This document shows positions 19,818 to 30,140 of a stretch of 64,000 bases of DNA, piece by piece. The position numbers and the translations under genes were made by a program. Position 1 is the stretch's first letter. Each line of letters starts with the position of its first letter. The stretch is from Anaeramoeba ignava. Its lineage: Eukaryota > Metamonada > Anaeramoebidae. The notes beneath the pieces were generated by a model. The model was not told where the DNA came from and did not search any database. It saw only the letters and a list, made by a program, of their open reading frames with translations. Location: contig JAPDFW010000125.1 of assembly GCA_028826165.1 (NCBI GenBank), positions 778,001-842,000 of the forward strand. Direction: 5' to 3'.

Positions 19818-21551
19818 TTAATTATTAAATTTGTTAATTAATAAATCAAATAAATTTGGATTTGTTTGATTTAATTGAAAATAATCAATTCCAATTTTAA
19901 TTTCATCAATAATTTCTTGTGTAATTTGGATATCATCCTTAATTTGATTTGAATAAATCCAATATTCAAATATTTGAAATGATTTATTACTTAATTCACT
20001 ATAATCTGTAACTTTATTAGATTTATCTTCAGTTACAGATAAAAACATTCCTCGATATAATTCACTTCTCATTATTAATATTAATTTAGGAAATTTATAT
20101 TGTTTTTCTTTTCTTTCAATAATAAAATCTTTTTCATTTTCATTTAAATAAATTCTTTTCATTGTTTCTTCTATTTTTTCATTTGAATTTATAATTTCTT
20201 TAATTTCTGAATATAATTTTGGATTTATTATTCTTTTTGAATAAATCATTTCAAATATTTGATTTGATTCTTTAATTGATTTATTTGAAATAATTTCTTT
20301 AAGTTTTTCAATTTCATTTTGATTTTGATTTTGATTTAATCTATATTTCAATATTAATTTATGAGCTTTGATTATTTCTCCATTTTCTGTTTTAAATGAA
20401 ATATTACAAAATTCTTTTCTTTTAAATAATTTTATCAAATCTTCTTCAAGATTGGAAAAAGAAAGAGGAGAATAATAAAAAAATGATTTGGAATTCCCAC
20501 AAGAAATATGATAATTTGAAATATTTTCATTAAATCTTAATTTAGGAAGTTCAATTTGAATTGGAATTGTTTGATATTCTGTATCTCCAGTTCCTAATTC
20601 ACCATAAAAATTACTGCTAAATCCAATCAATTTCCCTTTGGAAGTTAAAATCAAAGTATGGCCATTTCCAACAGAAATTTCAAGAATATTATCATCATTT
20701 TCAAATAAAGATGATTTGATTTCAGTAAATTCATTAGTATGTTTATTTTTGTCAAGTCCATTGAATTGATAATCGCCACATGAATAAAGTTTTCTTTTTG
20801 GATTTTGATTTTGATTTTCATCTTCAATCAACATTATTGAATGATTAAATCCGCATTGAATATCAATTATTTCACCTTTTGGAATATTTTGGATTTTGGT
20901 TAATTTTTGGATTTTTATTTCTCCTTTTCTTGATTCTCCTAATCCAAGTTGACTATATTCATTATCACCACATCCAAATAGTTCTTGATTTGAATCTAAA
21001 AGAAAAACATGATTTGAAGAATTTCCTGAAAATATTTTAGAAACATTTTTCATCATTAAAATTGGTTTTTTTGTTTCATTAAGTGTTTTAGAATCAAAAC
21101 CAAGTTGACCAAAAAAATTATCACCAATTCCATAAGCATTTTGATTTGAAGTTAATAAGTAAATTGAATCAGCAGAACAAACAATATCTTCAATTATTCT
21201 ATCATTTTTATCTTCAATTAATGATGAAATATTGATAAATTCTTTTGGGTTAATATCATAACCTTTGGCAAATACATTTCCTTCTATTGTTAAAATAGCT
21301 TCATTTTCATAACCAACAGTTACTTTTTGGATATTTTCTTCAATTTGGATTTTTGAAGGATTTTGATTTGAATATTCTATTGCTTTTCCATTTTTAAAAA
21401 GGAAAATTGTTGAAAAACTTGATGAAATTTGTTTAATTTGTTTTTCATTTTCATTTTCAAATTTAAATTGAATTGGTTTTGTTATTTTATCTGGTTCATT
21501 TTTGATAAGAATTGGGTTTCGATTTAAACCAAAAAATAAACAATCATTCAT
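19818..21551 (-). CDS. RCC1-BTB protein, cluster paralogue 9 (shortest)
   Basis: Single exon, 577 residues, the shortest copy: only (EN)2, a shortened KAIEYSNQNPS segment and a deletion in the usual INP-NPNEF loop (INPKEF). Other differences are IEDIVCSADSIYLL (extra cysteine) and GFSSNFYGELGTGD (Ser for Asn/Gly). Blades include GDNFFGQLGFD and GDNEYSQLGLGES. The BTB parts are intact and no frame break is seen, so it looks functional. Confidence 0.87.
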   Translation of the reverse strand: MNDCLFFGLNRNPILIKNEPDKITKPIQFKFENENEKQIKQISSSFSTIFLFKNGKAIEYSNQNPSKIQIEENIQKVTVGYENEAILTIEGNVFAKGYDINPKEFINISSLIEDKNDRIIEDIVCSADSIYLLTSNQNAYGIGDNFFGQLGFDSKTLNETKKPILMMKNVSKIFSGNSSNHVFLLDSNQELFGCGDNEYSQLGLGESRKGEIKIQKLTKIQNIPKGEIIDIQCGFNHSIMLIEDENQNQNPKRKLYSCGDYQFNGLDKNKHTNEFTEIKSSLFENDDNILEISVGNGHTLILTSKGKLIGFSSNFYGELGTGDTEYQTIPIQIELPKLRFNENISNYHISCGNSKSFFYYSPLSFSNLEEDLIKLFKRKEFCNISFKTENGEIIKAHKLILKYRLNQNQNQNEIEKLKEIISNKSIKESNQIFEMIYSKRIINPKLYSEIKEIINSNEKIEETMKRIYLNENEKDFIIERKEKQYKFPKLILIMRSELYRGMFLSVTEDKSNKVTDYSELSNKSFQIFEYWIYSNQIKDDIQITQEIIDEIKIGIDYFQLNQTNPNLFDLLINKFNN

Positions 21552-21627
21552 TTTTAAAAATGAAAAAAAATGAAAAAATGAAAAAAAAATTTTTTTTTTA
21601 ATTTTAATTTTAATTTTGATTTTAATT

Positions 21628-23442
21628 TTAATTTTGATTTTGATTATTAAATTTGTTAATTAATAAATCAAATAAATTTGGATTTGTTTGATTTAATTGA
21701 AAATAATCAATTCCTGTTTGAATTTCATCAATTATTTCTTGTGTAATTTGAATTCCTCCTTTAATTTGATTTGAATAAATCCAATATTCAAATATTTGAA
21801 ATGATTTATTACTTAATTCACTATAATCTGTAACTTTATTTGATTTATCTTTTGTTACAGATAAAAACATTCCTCGATATAATTCACTTCTCATTATTAA
21901 TATTAATTTAGGAAATTTATATTTCTTTTCTTTTCTTTCAATAATAAAATCTTTTTCATTTTCATTTAAATAAATTCTTTTCATTGTTTCTTCAATTTTT
22001 TCATTTGAATTTATAATTTCTTTAATTTCAGGATATAATTTTGGATTTATTATTCTGTTTGAATAAATCATTTCAAATATTTGATTTGATTCTTTAATTG
22101 ATTTATTTGAAATGATTTCTTGAAGTTTTTCAATTTGATTTTGATTTTCATTTTCATCTTTTAATCTATATTTCAATATTAATTTATGAGCTTTGATTAT
22201 TTCTCCATTTTTGGTTTTAAATGAAATATCACAAAATTCTTTTCTTTCAAATAATTTTATCAAATCTTCTTCAAGATTGGAAAAAGAAGGAAGAGAATAA
22301 TAAAGAAATGATTTATTAAATCCACAATAAACATGATAATTGGAAATATTTTCATTAAATCTTAATTTAGGAAGTTTAATTTGAATAGGAATTCTTTGAT
22401 CTTTTGTATCTCCAGTTCCTAATTGGCCATAATTGTTATTTCCAAATCCAATTAATTTTGAATTAGAAGTTAAAATCAAATTATGAAAACATCCAACAGA
22501 AAAATCAAGAATATTATCATCATTTTCAAATAAAGATGATTTGATTTCAGTAAATTCATAGTCATTTTTAAGTATTTTGCCAAGTCCATTATATAGATAA
22601 TCTCCACATGAATAAAGTTTTCTTTTTGGATTTTGATTTTCATTTTCATTTTCAATCAACATTATTGAAAAAGTAAATCCACATTGAATATCAATTATTT
22701 TACCTTTTGGAATATTTTGGATTTTGGTTAATTTTTGGATTTTTCTTTCTTCTTTCTTTGATTTTCCTAATCCAAGTTGACCTTGTTCATTATCACCACA
22801 TCCAAATAATTCTTGATTTGAATTTAAAAGAAAAACATGATTTGAAGAATTTCCTGAAAATATTTTAGAAACATTTTTCATCATTAAAATTGGTTTTTCT
22901 GTTTTTGGAAGTGTTTTAGAATCAAAACCAAGTTGAACATCTTGATTTGAACCAATTCCATAAGCATTTTGATTTGAAGTTAATAAGTAAATTGAACTAT
23001 ATCCAGAAACAATATCTTGAATTATTCTATCATTTGTATCTTTAATTAATGATGAAATATTGATAAATTCATTTGGATTTTTTGGATCAATATTTTCTCC
23101 TTTAGCAAATACATTTCCTTCTATTGTTAAAATAGCTTCATTTTTATAACCAACAGTTACTTTTTGAATATTTTCTTCAATTTGGATTTTTTCAGGATTT
23201 TGTTTTAAATATTCTTCATTTAAATATTCTATTGCTTTTCCATTTTTAAAAAGGAAAATTATTGAAAATCTGCTTGATGAAATTTGTTTAATTTGTTTTT
23301 CATTTTCATTTTCATTTTCATTTTCATTTTCATTTTCATTTTCATTTTCAAATTTAATTTGAATTGGTTTTGTTATTTTTTGTGGTTTATTTTTGATAAG
23401 AATTGGATTTGAATTTAAACCAAAAAATAAAATTTCATTCAT
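21628..23442 (-). CDS. RCC1-BTB protein, cluster paralogue 10
   Basis: Single exon, 604 residues with (EN)8 and the MNEILFFG opening. Blades include GSNQDVQLGFD (Val for Gly), GDNEQGQLGLGK and GNNNYGQLGTGD. The second BTB has VTKDKSNKV instead of VTEDKSNKV. It is the outermost minus-strand copy. Its ATG lies only 50 bp downstream of the ALG1 stop codon, so its promoter must fit in that gap or overlap the ALG1 3' end. Confidence 0.88.
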   Translation of the reverse strand: MNEILFFGLNSNPILIKNKPQKITKPIQIKFENENENENENENENENEKQIKQISSSRFSIIFLFKNGKAIEYLNEEYLKQNPEKIQIEENIQKVTVGYKNEAILTIEGNVFAKGENIDPKNPNEFINISSLIKDTNDRIIQDIVSGYSSIYLLTSNQNAYGIGSNQDVQLGFDSKTLPKTEKPILMMKNVSKIFSGNSSNHVFLLNSNQELFGCGDNEQGQLGLGKSKKEERKIQKLTKIQNIPKGKIIDIQCGFTFSIMLIENENENQNPKRKLYSCGDYLYNGLGKILKNDYEFTEIKSSLFENDDNILDFSVGCFHNLILTSNSKLIGFGNNNYGQLGTGDTKDQRIPIQIKLPKLRFNENISNYHVYCGFNKSFLYYSLPSFSNLEEDLIKLFERKEFCDISFKTKNGEIIKAHKLILKYRLKDENENQNQIEKLQEIISNKSIKESNQIFEMIYSNRIINPKLYPEIKEIINSNEKIEETMKRIYLNENEKDFIIERKEKKYKFPKLILIMRSELYRGMFLSVTKDKSNKVTDYSELSNKSFQIFEYWIYSNQIKGGIQITQEIIDEIQTGIDYFQLNQTNPNLFDLLINKFNNQNQN

Positions 23443-23492
23443 TTTTGAAAAGTAAAAAAAATGAAAAAATAAAAATTTTTGGATTGTTTTGC

Positions 23493-25094
23493 TTAATCAA
23501 CTTTTTCAACAAAAACTTTTCTTGCAATTGAATTCCAAGAATCAGACCATTTAATTTTTTCTTTATTACGAATATTTTGGCGAATAGAATCCAATTTTTG
23601 AGTATTATTTGGGAAATCCTTAAGCAAAAGAAACAAAGAATCAGCCAGTTGATCAGCAGAATTAAAAATCAATCCAGTGACGTCATTTTGAACTAATTCA
23701 TTCAAACAATTAAAATCAACAGCACAAACAGGTAAATTACAACCAAACATATCAACAACTTTAATCGGAAGATCAAATCCGCTTGAAGATTCGTGAAGAG
23801 AAACACCAACATCTCCTGATCCTAAAAGCAACGGATAATCTTTTGCTTCAAGCCAAACAGTTGAAAATCCAATTTTTTGCATTTTCTTTTTTTGACAGTT
23901 TTTTTGGAATTCTTCTTTTAATGGTCCTTTTCCTGTTACTGTTATTAATACATTTGGAAATGTTTCGCTCATTTTTTCTTTTATTATTTTTTCTTCTAAT
24001 TTTTCTGCTGCTTCTACTAACATTTCAAAATTATCATCTTTTGTCCAACTTGTTGAACTTATTACTAAAGCTGGTCTTGTTTTTTTTAATATTGGTTTTT
24101 CTTCCACTAACTTTTTTTTTTTTCCAATTTTTAATTTTATTTATAATTTTATAAATGAATTTTGATTTTAATTTTGATTTTGATTTTATAAATGAATTTT
24201 GATTTTAATTTTAATTTTGATTTTGATTTGAATTTTGATTTTGATTTTAATTTTAATTTTAATTTTAATTTTAATTTTAATTTTAATTTTGATTTTATAA
24301 ATGAATTTTAATTTTATAAATGAATTATAATTTTAATTTTGATTTTAATTTTATAAATGAATTTTAATCTATAAATTAATTTTATAAACCTCAGTAAACA
24401 AATTCTCTCCAGTATTTGGAATTAAACATTTATTTAAAGGAACCAAATCAGATTTAATTCTTTGAAACAACTCATGCTTTTCATCAATAGAAGTTTCATG
24501 AAAAAACTCTTTTGGTTTATCATAAAGAACAATAGCATTATTAATTTTCCAATTTTTTTTAAGTTCCTTTTGCATAGCTTTAGTAACACAAAAATGAGCA
24601 TAAGCTCCTCTTGAAAATAAATACTCAACCCATTTGGCAATTTTGACTAAAAAATTCTTTTTGCTAAAATGAAGAGCCAAAATCGAATATCCAAAATTAT
24701 GCCAATCAATAATATACTTAGTTTTTCTAATCCAACAAAAAATTCTTGCGACAATCATAGTTGGAATTGTTGGTGGATTTTGAATAAATAAAAAATCAGG
24801 TTTCTTCACTTTGAAAAATAGCATGTAAAACAACTGCAAAATTTGGAACAGCACTTTTGGAATCATATAAAGTAAAAATAACTTCCGCGACATTGCTGGA
24901 AATTGCCGGATTTTGTGACACTTGATTTTCTTGTTTGAATCAATTTCTTCAAGTGGTTTATGCTTCATATACCCAATTATGTCAACGTGATTTATTTTCT
25001 CAGTCTTTGCTAATGATAATGCGTGGTATTGCATTCGTGGTGAAATGAGAATTTCTCCTAATACTAAAATGCAAACGTTTTTCTTTTTGCTCAT
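23493..25094 (-). CDS. ALG1: ALG1, chitobiosyldiphosphodolichol beta-mannosyltransferase (2 exons)
   Basis: Exons 25094-24390 and 24110-23493 (minus order) join in phase 0 through a 279-nt GTTTAT...AAAG intron, giving 440 residues, normal for ALG1. The enzyme adds the first mannose to GlcNAc2-PP-dolichol on the cytosolic face of the ER, the start of N-glycan mannosylation. Visible signatures are the hydrophobic segment 72-96, the QNPPTIPT motif (105-112), DWHNFGYSIL (130-139), SSTSWTKDDNF after the splice, and the GT-B donor-site block ESSSGFDLPIKVVDMFGC. The intron is filled with AATTTT/ATAAATGA repeats. The gene is compact against paralogue 10 of the RCC1-BTB cluster (50 bp). Confidence 0.92.
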
Positions 25095-26252
25095 TTTAAA
25101 AATAAAAAAGGAAAAAAATGAAAAAAAAATAAAAAATGAAAAAAAATAAAATAATAAAATATTTTGATTAATTTATTTCAAAATTTAAATAAAGAATATT
25201 AAATAAATAAATTTGAATTAAATTCTATTTTATGTATTTCATTAATTTTTCTTTATTCTAAAATTGTATTAAATAATTGGGAATAATTTAATAAAAATAA
25301 AAATATTTTGATTAATTTATTTCAAAATTTAAATAAAGAATATTAAATAAATAAATTTGAATTCAATTCTATTTTATGTATTTTATTGATTTTTCTTTAT
25401 TTAAAATTGTATTAAATAATTGGGAAATAATTTAATAAAAATAATAAAATATTTTGAGTAATTTATTTCAAAATTTAAATCAAGATTATTAAATAAATTA
25501 ATTTAAAATTAATTTTATTTTTATATATTTTATTAATTTTTCTTTATTTAAAATTGTATTAAATAATTCCCAATAATTTAATAAAAATAATAAAATATTT
25601 TGATTAATTTATTTCAAAATTTAAATAAAGAATATTAAATAAATAAATTTAAAATTAATTCTATTTTATGTATTTCATTAATATTTCTTTATTTAAAATT
25701 GTATTAAATAATTCCCAATAATTTAATAAAAATAATAAAATATTTTGATTAAATTTAATAAAAAAATAAAAATTGAATTTTAATATTATTTAATTTAAAC
25801 TTAATTTGAATTCAATTCTATTTTATGTGTTTTATTAATTTTCTTTATTATATTAATATTTTTGATTATTTATTATTCCAATTTTAATTATAATAAAATA
25901 TATTGAAATTGAAATTTTAAATTGAAAAATTATTAAAATAATTTAATAAAAATATAAATTGAATTTTAATAATTTTTAATAATAAATTATAATTAATTTT
26001 TATTAATTTATATAATTAAAAAAAATTTAAATTTAATTATTATTAATTTATATTTTCAATTTTTATTTTTGTTTATTATCTTCAAAAAACAATTTTTCAT
26101 TTTCTTTTCCAAATTTTTAATCATATTTTTAAATTAATTTAAAATTATTTTAAATTAGATTTGTTTTTTATTTATTAATTTGAAGAATTTAATTTGATTG
26201 AAAATAAATTAAAATAAAATTAGATTTTGGAAAGTAAATGAAAAAATATTTC
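25095..26252. repeat. About 147-bp AT satellite followed by duplicated 3' flank
   Basis: From about 25135 to 25760, the segment TATTTTGATTAATTTATTTC recurs at about 25160, 25306, 25450 and 25598 (steps near 143-149 bp). From about 25770 to 26252 the sequence is nearly identical to 27990-28484, the 3' flank of the next TLDc gene. No gene is seen. Confidence 0.8.
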
Positions 26253-27662
26253 TTAAATGAAATAAGTCTCAAGTTCATCAACAACCCATAAATTAAAAGA
26301 ACCAGCCAAATAACTTTTAGCTTCATTTGTTTCATAAGTAATTCCATTAGGCAGATTATAGCTATCTCCAAAATTTGAATAACCTTGTTGTAAATTAGAA
26401 TTGATTTGAAAATCACACCCATAACCAAAAACTGGACCATAACTTAAATCAGAATAAATTGCACGACCCTGTTGTTTATATGGAAACTTTTCAGATTTTC
26501 TATTATTCTTATCATTTCTTATTGAAAAAATAAATGCATTTGGATCATTAATGTTTCCTTTATTTCCATTAAATCCAACTTCAGTAAATCCTCCAAAAAT
26601 AAAATTATCTTTTGTTTTGATAATAACTAATGTTTTTCCTTTATTATCAACTGCTTCATGCCATTTATATGATGAAAATCCATCTCTTTTTGCTGAAAAT
26701 CCTTTTTTCATTTTGGAAAAGAATTCATCATCATTTATCCATTCTTTTAATTTGTTAATATGTTCTTTTTCTTGAATAATTTCAGAATTAAAATGAAATC
26801 TTGGTTTGAAAATTAATGAATTTTCTTTTTCAATAAATTCTTTTAATTCTTTTTCATTTTTTTGTAACAATAAAAAATATGTCAATTTTTTGAATATTTG
26901 ATTTGGAATTAAATCTTTTTTCAATGTATCTTCAACTTCTTTATTGGAGAAATCAATAAATCTGATTTTATTAATAACATTAGAAATTTGATCTTGTATT
27001 TTTTCTTTTTCATTTTCTTCATTTTCTTGATTAATATTTAATTTATGTTTTCCCCATTTTATTATTGATTGGAAAAGTTCAAATTCATTTATTAAAATAT
27101 AATCATTTGATAATATTGAATTTAAATGATTTTCTTCAAGTTCAAGAAAAAATGGAGTTTGGATAAATTCTTCAAAATTATCAAAAATAAATTGATAACA
27201 AAAATCTATTAATTGATTAAAGTTAATTGCTTCAGATAATTTAAGAATATCAACAGTAGTTTCAAATTGTAACTTGTTTTTGATAAAATTTAAAGAAATT
27301 TCAATTAATTCATCAATTAAATATTTTGATGAAAAAATTAAAATTTGAATTGCATTTTCTAAATTAATTTCAATTTTTCCTGAATAAAGATAATTCAAAA
27401 TTGAAGATAGAATTGAACTTGAAACATCCTTTAAAATTAATTTATTTTCTTGATATTCTTTCATTTTAGAATTAAAAAGAGATTTAAAATACTGACTTCT
27501 TGAAGAAAGAATTGATTTATGAGTTTTAAATGAAGTTTTATCTTGTTCACAAATTATTTCAAAATCAAAATAACTTTCTTTTTGATTTTCATTTTGATTT
27601 TGATTTTGAAATAAATTTTTTAAATCATTTGAAAGTTTTTCTAAATTTGAATAATTTTCCAT
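26253..27662 (-). CDS. BTB-BACK-TLDc domain protein A
   Basis: Single exon, 469 residues. A BTB domain covers about 30-100 (FDFEIICEQDKTSFKTHKSIL, SRSQYFKSLF), a BACK region about 130-230, and a TLDc domain about 315-469. TLDc signatures are GFSAKRDGF, TLVIIKTKDNFIFGGFTEVG, DPNAFIFSIRND and WVVDELETYFI. TLDc domains occur in oxidation-resistance and V-ATPase-binding proteins; BTB-BACK often implies a Cullin-3 adaptor. The combined role here is unknown. The copy downstream on the plus map (28485-30140) is its tandem paralogue. The TLDc halves and 3' flanks are far more alike than the BTB halves. Confidence 0.88.
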   Translation of the reverse strand: MENYSNLEKLSNDLKNLFQNQNQNENQKESYFDFEIICEQDKTSFKTHKSILSSRSQYFKSLFNSKMKEYQENKLILKDVSSSILSSILNYLYSGKIEINLENAIQILIFSSKYLIDELIEISLNFIKNKLQFETTVDILKLSEAINFNQLIDFCYQFIFDNFEEFIQTPFFLELEENHLNSILSNDYILINEFELFQSIIKWGKHKLNINQENEENEKEKIQDQISNVINKIRFIDFSNKEVEDTLKKDLIPNQIFKKLTYFLLLQKNEKELKEFIEKENSLIFKPRFHFNSEIIQEKEHINKLKEWINDDEFFSKMKKGFSAKRDGFSSYKWHEAVDNKGKTLVIIKTKDNFIFGGFTEVGFNGNKGNINDPNAFIFSIRNDKNNRKSEKFPYKQQGRAIYSDLSYGPVFGYGCDFQINSNLQQGYSNFGDSYNLPNGITYETNEAKSYLAGSFNLWVVDELETYFI

Positions 27663-28484
27663 TTTATTAAAAATTTTGAAAAGAAAAAAATGAAAAAAAA
27701 AATGAAAAAAGAAATAAAGAATATTAAATATTTACATTTAAAATTGATTTTATTTTATATATTTCATTAATATTTCTTTATTCAAAATCATATAAAATAA
27801 TTCCCAATAATTTAATAAAATTAATAAAATATTTTGATTAATTTATTTCAAAATTTAAATAAAGAATATTAAATATTTACATTTAAAATTAATTCTATTT
27901 TATATATTTTATTAATATTTCTTTATTTAAAATTGTATTAAATTATTCCCAATAATTTAATACAATTAATAAAATATTTTGATTAATTTAATAAAAATAA
28001 ATATTGAATTTTAATATTATTTAATTTAAATTTAATTTGAATTCAATTCTATTTTATGTATTTTATTAATTTTCTTTATTAAATTAATATTTTTGATTAT
28101 TTATTAATTCAATTTTAATTATAATAAAATATATTGAAATTGAAATTTTAAATTGAAAAATTATTAAAATAATTTAATAAAAATATAAATTGAATTTTAA
28201 TAATATTTAATAATAAATTATAATTAATTTTTTATTAATTTATATAATTAAAAAAAATTTAAATTTAATTATTATTAATTTATATTTTCAATTTTTATTT
28301 TTGTTTATCATCTTCAAAAAACAATTTTTCATTTTCTTTTCCAAATTTTTAATCATATTTTTAAATTAATTTAAAATTATTTTAAATTAGATTTGTTTTT
28401 TATTTATTAATTTGAAGAATTTAATTTGATTGAAAATAAATTAAAATAAAATTAGATTTTGGAAAGTAAATGAAAAAATATTTC
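27663..28484. repeat. Second block of the 147-bp satellite plus duplicated 3' flank
   Basis: Two copies of the satellite found at 25135-25760 lie at about 27715-27985. They are followed by about 490 bp nearly identical to 25770-26252. The order satellite, flank, gene is the same in both units, so a unit of about 2.2 kb was duplicated in tandem. Confidence 0.8.
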
Positions 28485-30140
28485 TTAAATGAAATAAGTT
28501 TCAAGTTCATCAACAACCCATGAACTAAAAGAACCAGCTAAATAACTTTGAGCTTCATTTGTATTATAAGTAATTCCATTAGGCAAATTATAACTATAAC
28601 CAAAATTTGAATAACCAGGTTGTAAATTAGAATCTAAGCCAAAATCACAATTTCCTCCTTCATTTCCACCAAATCTTGGACCCCAACTTGAAAAATATTC
28701 AATTCCACTCCCTTTTTTATATGTAAATTTCGCAGGTATTCTATCCCCTTTATCATTTCTTAATGAAAAAATAAATGCATTTGAATCCGAAATATAATTG
28801 TTTGGAGTTCCTTTCCATCCAACTTCAGTGAATCCTCCAAAAATAAAATTATCTTTTGTTTTGATAATAACTAATGCTTTTCCTTTATTATCAACTGCTT
28901 TATGCCAATTTTGAGAATCAAATCCATCTCTTTTTGCTGAAAATCCTTTTTTCATTTTAGAAAAAAAATCATTATCATTTATCCATTCTTGTAATTTCTT
29001 AACATATTCAATATCTTTAATAATTTCTGAAAATTGAGGAAAATTTTTTCTGATTTCTTCTAATTTTTTCTCAAGTTCCAAATCTTTTTGATATTGATCT
29101 CGATATTTATCAAAAATAGGTTTCATATCTTCAACTTCTTTCTTCCATTTCTCTTCAATTTCTTTGTTTTTCTCTTCAACTTCTTTCTTCCATTTCTCTT
29201 CAATTTCTTTCTCTTTGTTTTCAATTTCTTTGTTTTTATCTTCAATTTCAATTTTCATTTGTTGATTTTCTTTTTGATTATCTTGAATAACTTTGTTTTG
29301 AATATCAACTAAAATAGATTTGGGAAAAAAATCAAATTGTTTTAATTTATCAAAATCTTGTTTTGAAATTGAATCTTTATCAAATAATGAAAAAAAAGAA
29401 TGAAATAATCTTTTCTTTGCATTCATTTTGTGTTCATATTTCTTTAATTTTAATCTTTGATTTCTTTTTTCAATCCAATTATTTAAAAATTGAAAAAAAT
29501 CAAATTGAAAAATTTCTTTTTTTTCTTGTTTAAATTGAATAAATTTGATAATTTCTTCTTTAGTTAAATTGAATAAATTTTCATTATTCTGAATTTGGGA
29601 AAAATTTTGATTTATTAATTCAAAACATTTTATTTCAATTTCATTTGAATTTAAATTTCGATTTTGGAATAAAAATTGGAAAAAATTTGAATAATTAATT
29701 GAATTTGAAATTTTTTTTTGAATAATTTCTTTCAATAAATTTAATTTAAAATAAATTGAAATTTCCAATAATTGGAGAAGATTTTCTTGATTCTCAAAAG
29801 AAATATTTCCATAATAAATATAACTCAAAATTGATTCCATTTCTTTTTTATTAAATTGATTTAAAAAAATAGAAAGAGATTCTTGCCTTAATAATTCATT
29901 AAAAAAAGGAGATCTTGAAGATAAAATTGATTTATGAACTTTAATTTCAAAAGGATTTGATTTATTCTCAACAAAAATTGAAAAATCTTTAAATGAATTT
30001 CCATTTAAAAGGTTTGAATAATCTTTAATTAAATTTTTTGTTACTTTTTTTTCTAAATTTTTCATTTCATTTTGATTTTCATTTTGATTTTCATTTTGAT
30101 TTGCATTTTCAATTTGGTTATTATTATTATTATTATCCAT
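28485..30140 (-). CDS. BTB-BACK-TLDc domain protein B with coiled coil
   Basis: Single exon, 551 residues. An N/Q/E-rich leader (1-30) is followed by a BTB domain at about 48-115 (FKDFSIFVENKSNPFEIKVH, SRSPFFNELL), a BACK-like helical region to about 270, a charged coiled coil at about 285-370 (repeats of EIEEKWKKEVEEKNK type), and a TLDc domain at about 395-551 (GFSAKRDGF, ALVIIKTKDNFIFGGFTEVG, WVVDELETYFI). Compared with protein A it has the inserted coiled coil, which would allow oligomerisation. Function is unknown beyond the domain types. Confidence 0.88.
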   Translation of the reverse strand: MDNNNNNNQIENANQNENQNENQNEMKNLEKKVTKNLIKDYSNLLNGNSFKDFSIFVENKSNPFEIKVHKSILSSRSPFFNELLRQESLSIFLNQFNKKEMESILSYIYYGNISFENQENLLQLLEISIYFKLNLLKEIIQKKISNSINYSNFFQFLFQNRNLNSNEIEIKCFELINQNFSQIQNNENLFNLTKEEIIKFIQFKQEKKEIFQFDFFQFLNNWIEKRNQRLKLKKYEHKMNAKKRLFHSFFSLFDKDSISKQDFDKLKQFDFFPKSILVDIQNKVIQDNQKENQQMKIEIEDKNKEIENKEKEIEEKWKKEVEEKNKEIEEKWKKEVEDMKPIFDKYRDQYQKDLELEKKLEEIRKNFPQFSEIIKDIEYVKKLQEWINDNDFFSKMKKGFSAKRDGFDSQNWHKAVDNKGKALVIIKTKDNFIFGGFTEVGWKGTPNNYISDSNAFIFSLRNDKGDRIPAKFTYKKGSGIEYFSSWGPRFGGNEGGNCDFGLDSNLQPGYSNFGYSYNLPNGITYNTNEAQSYLAGSFSSWVVDELETYFI

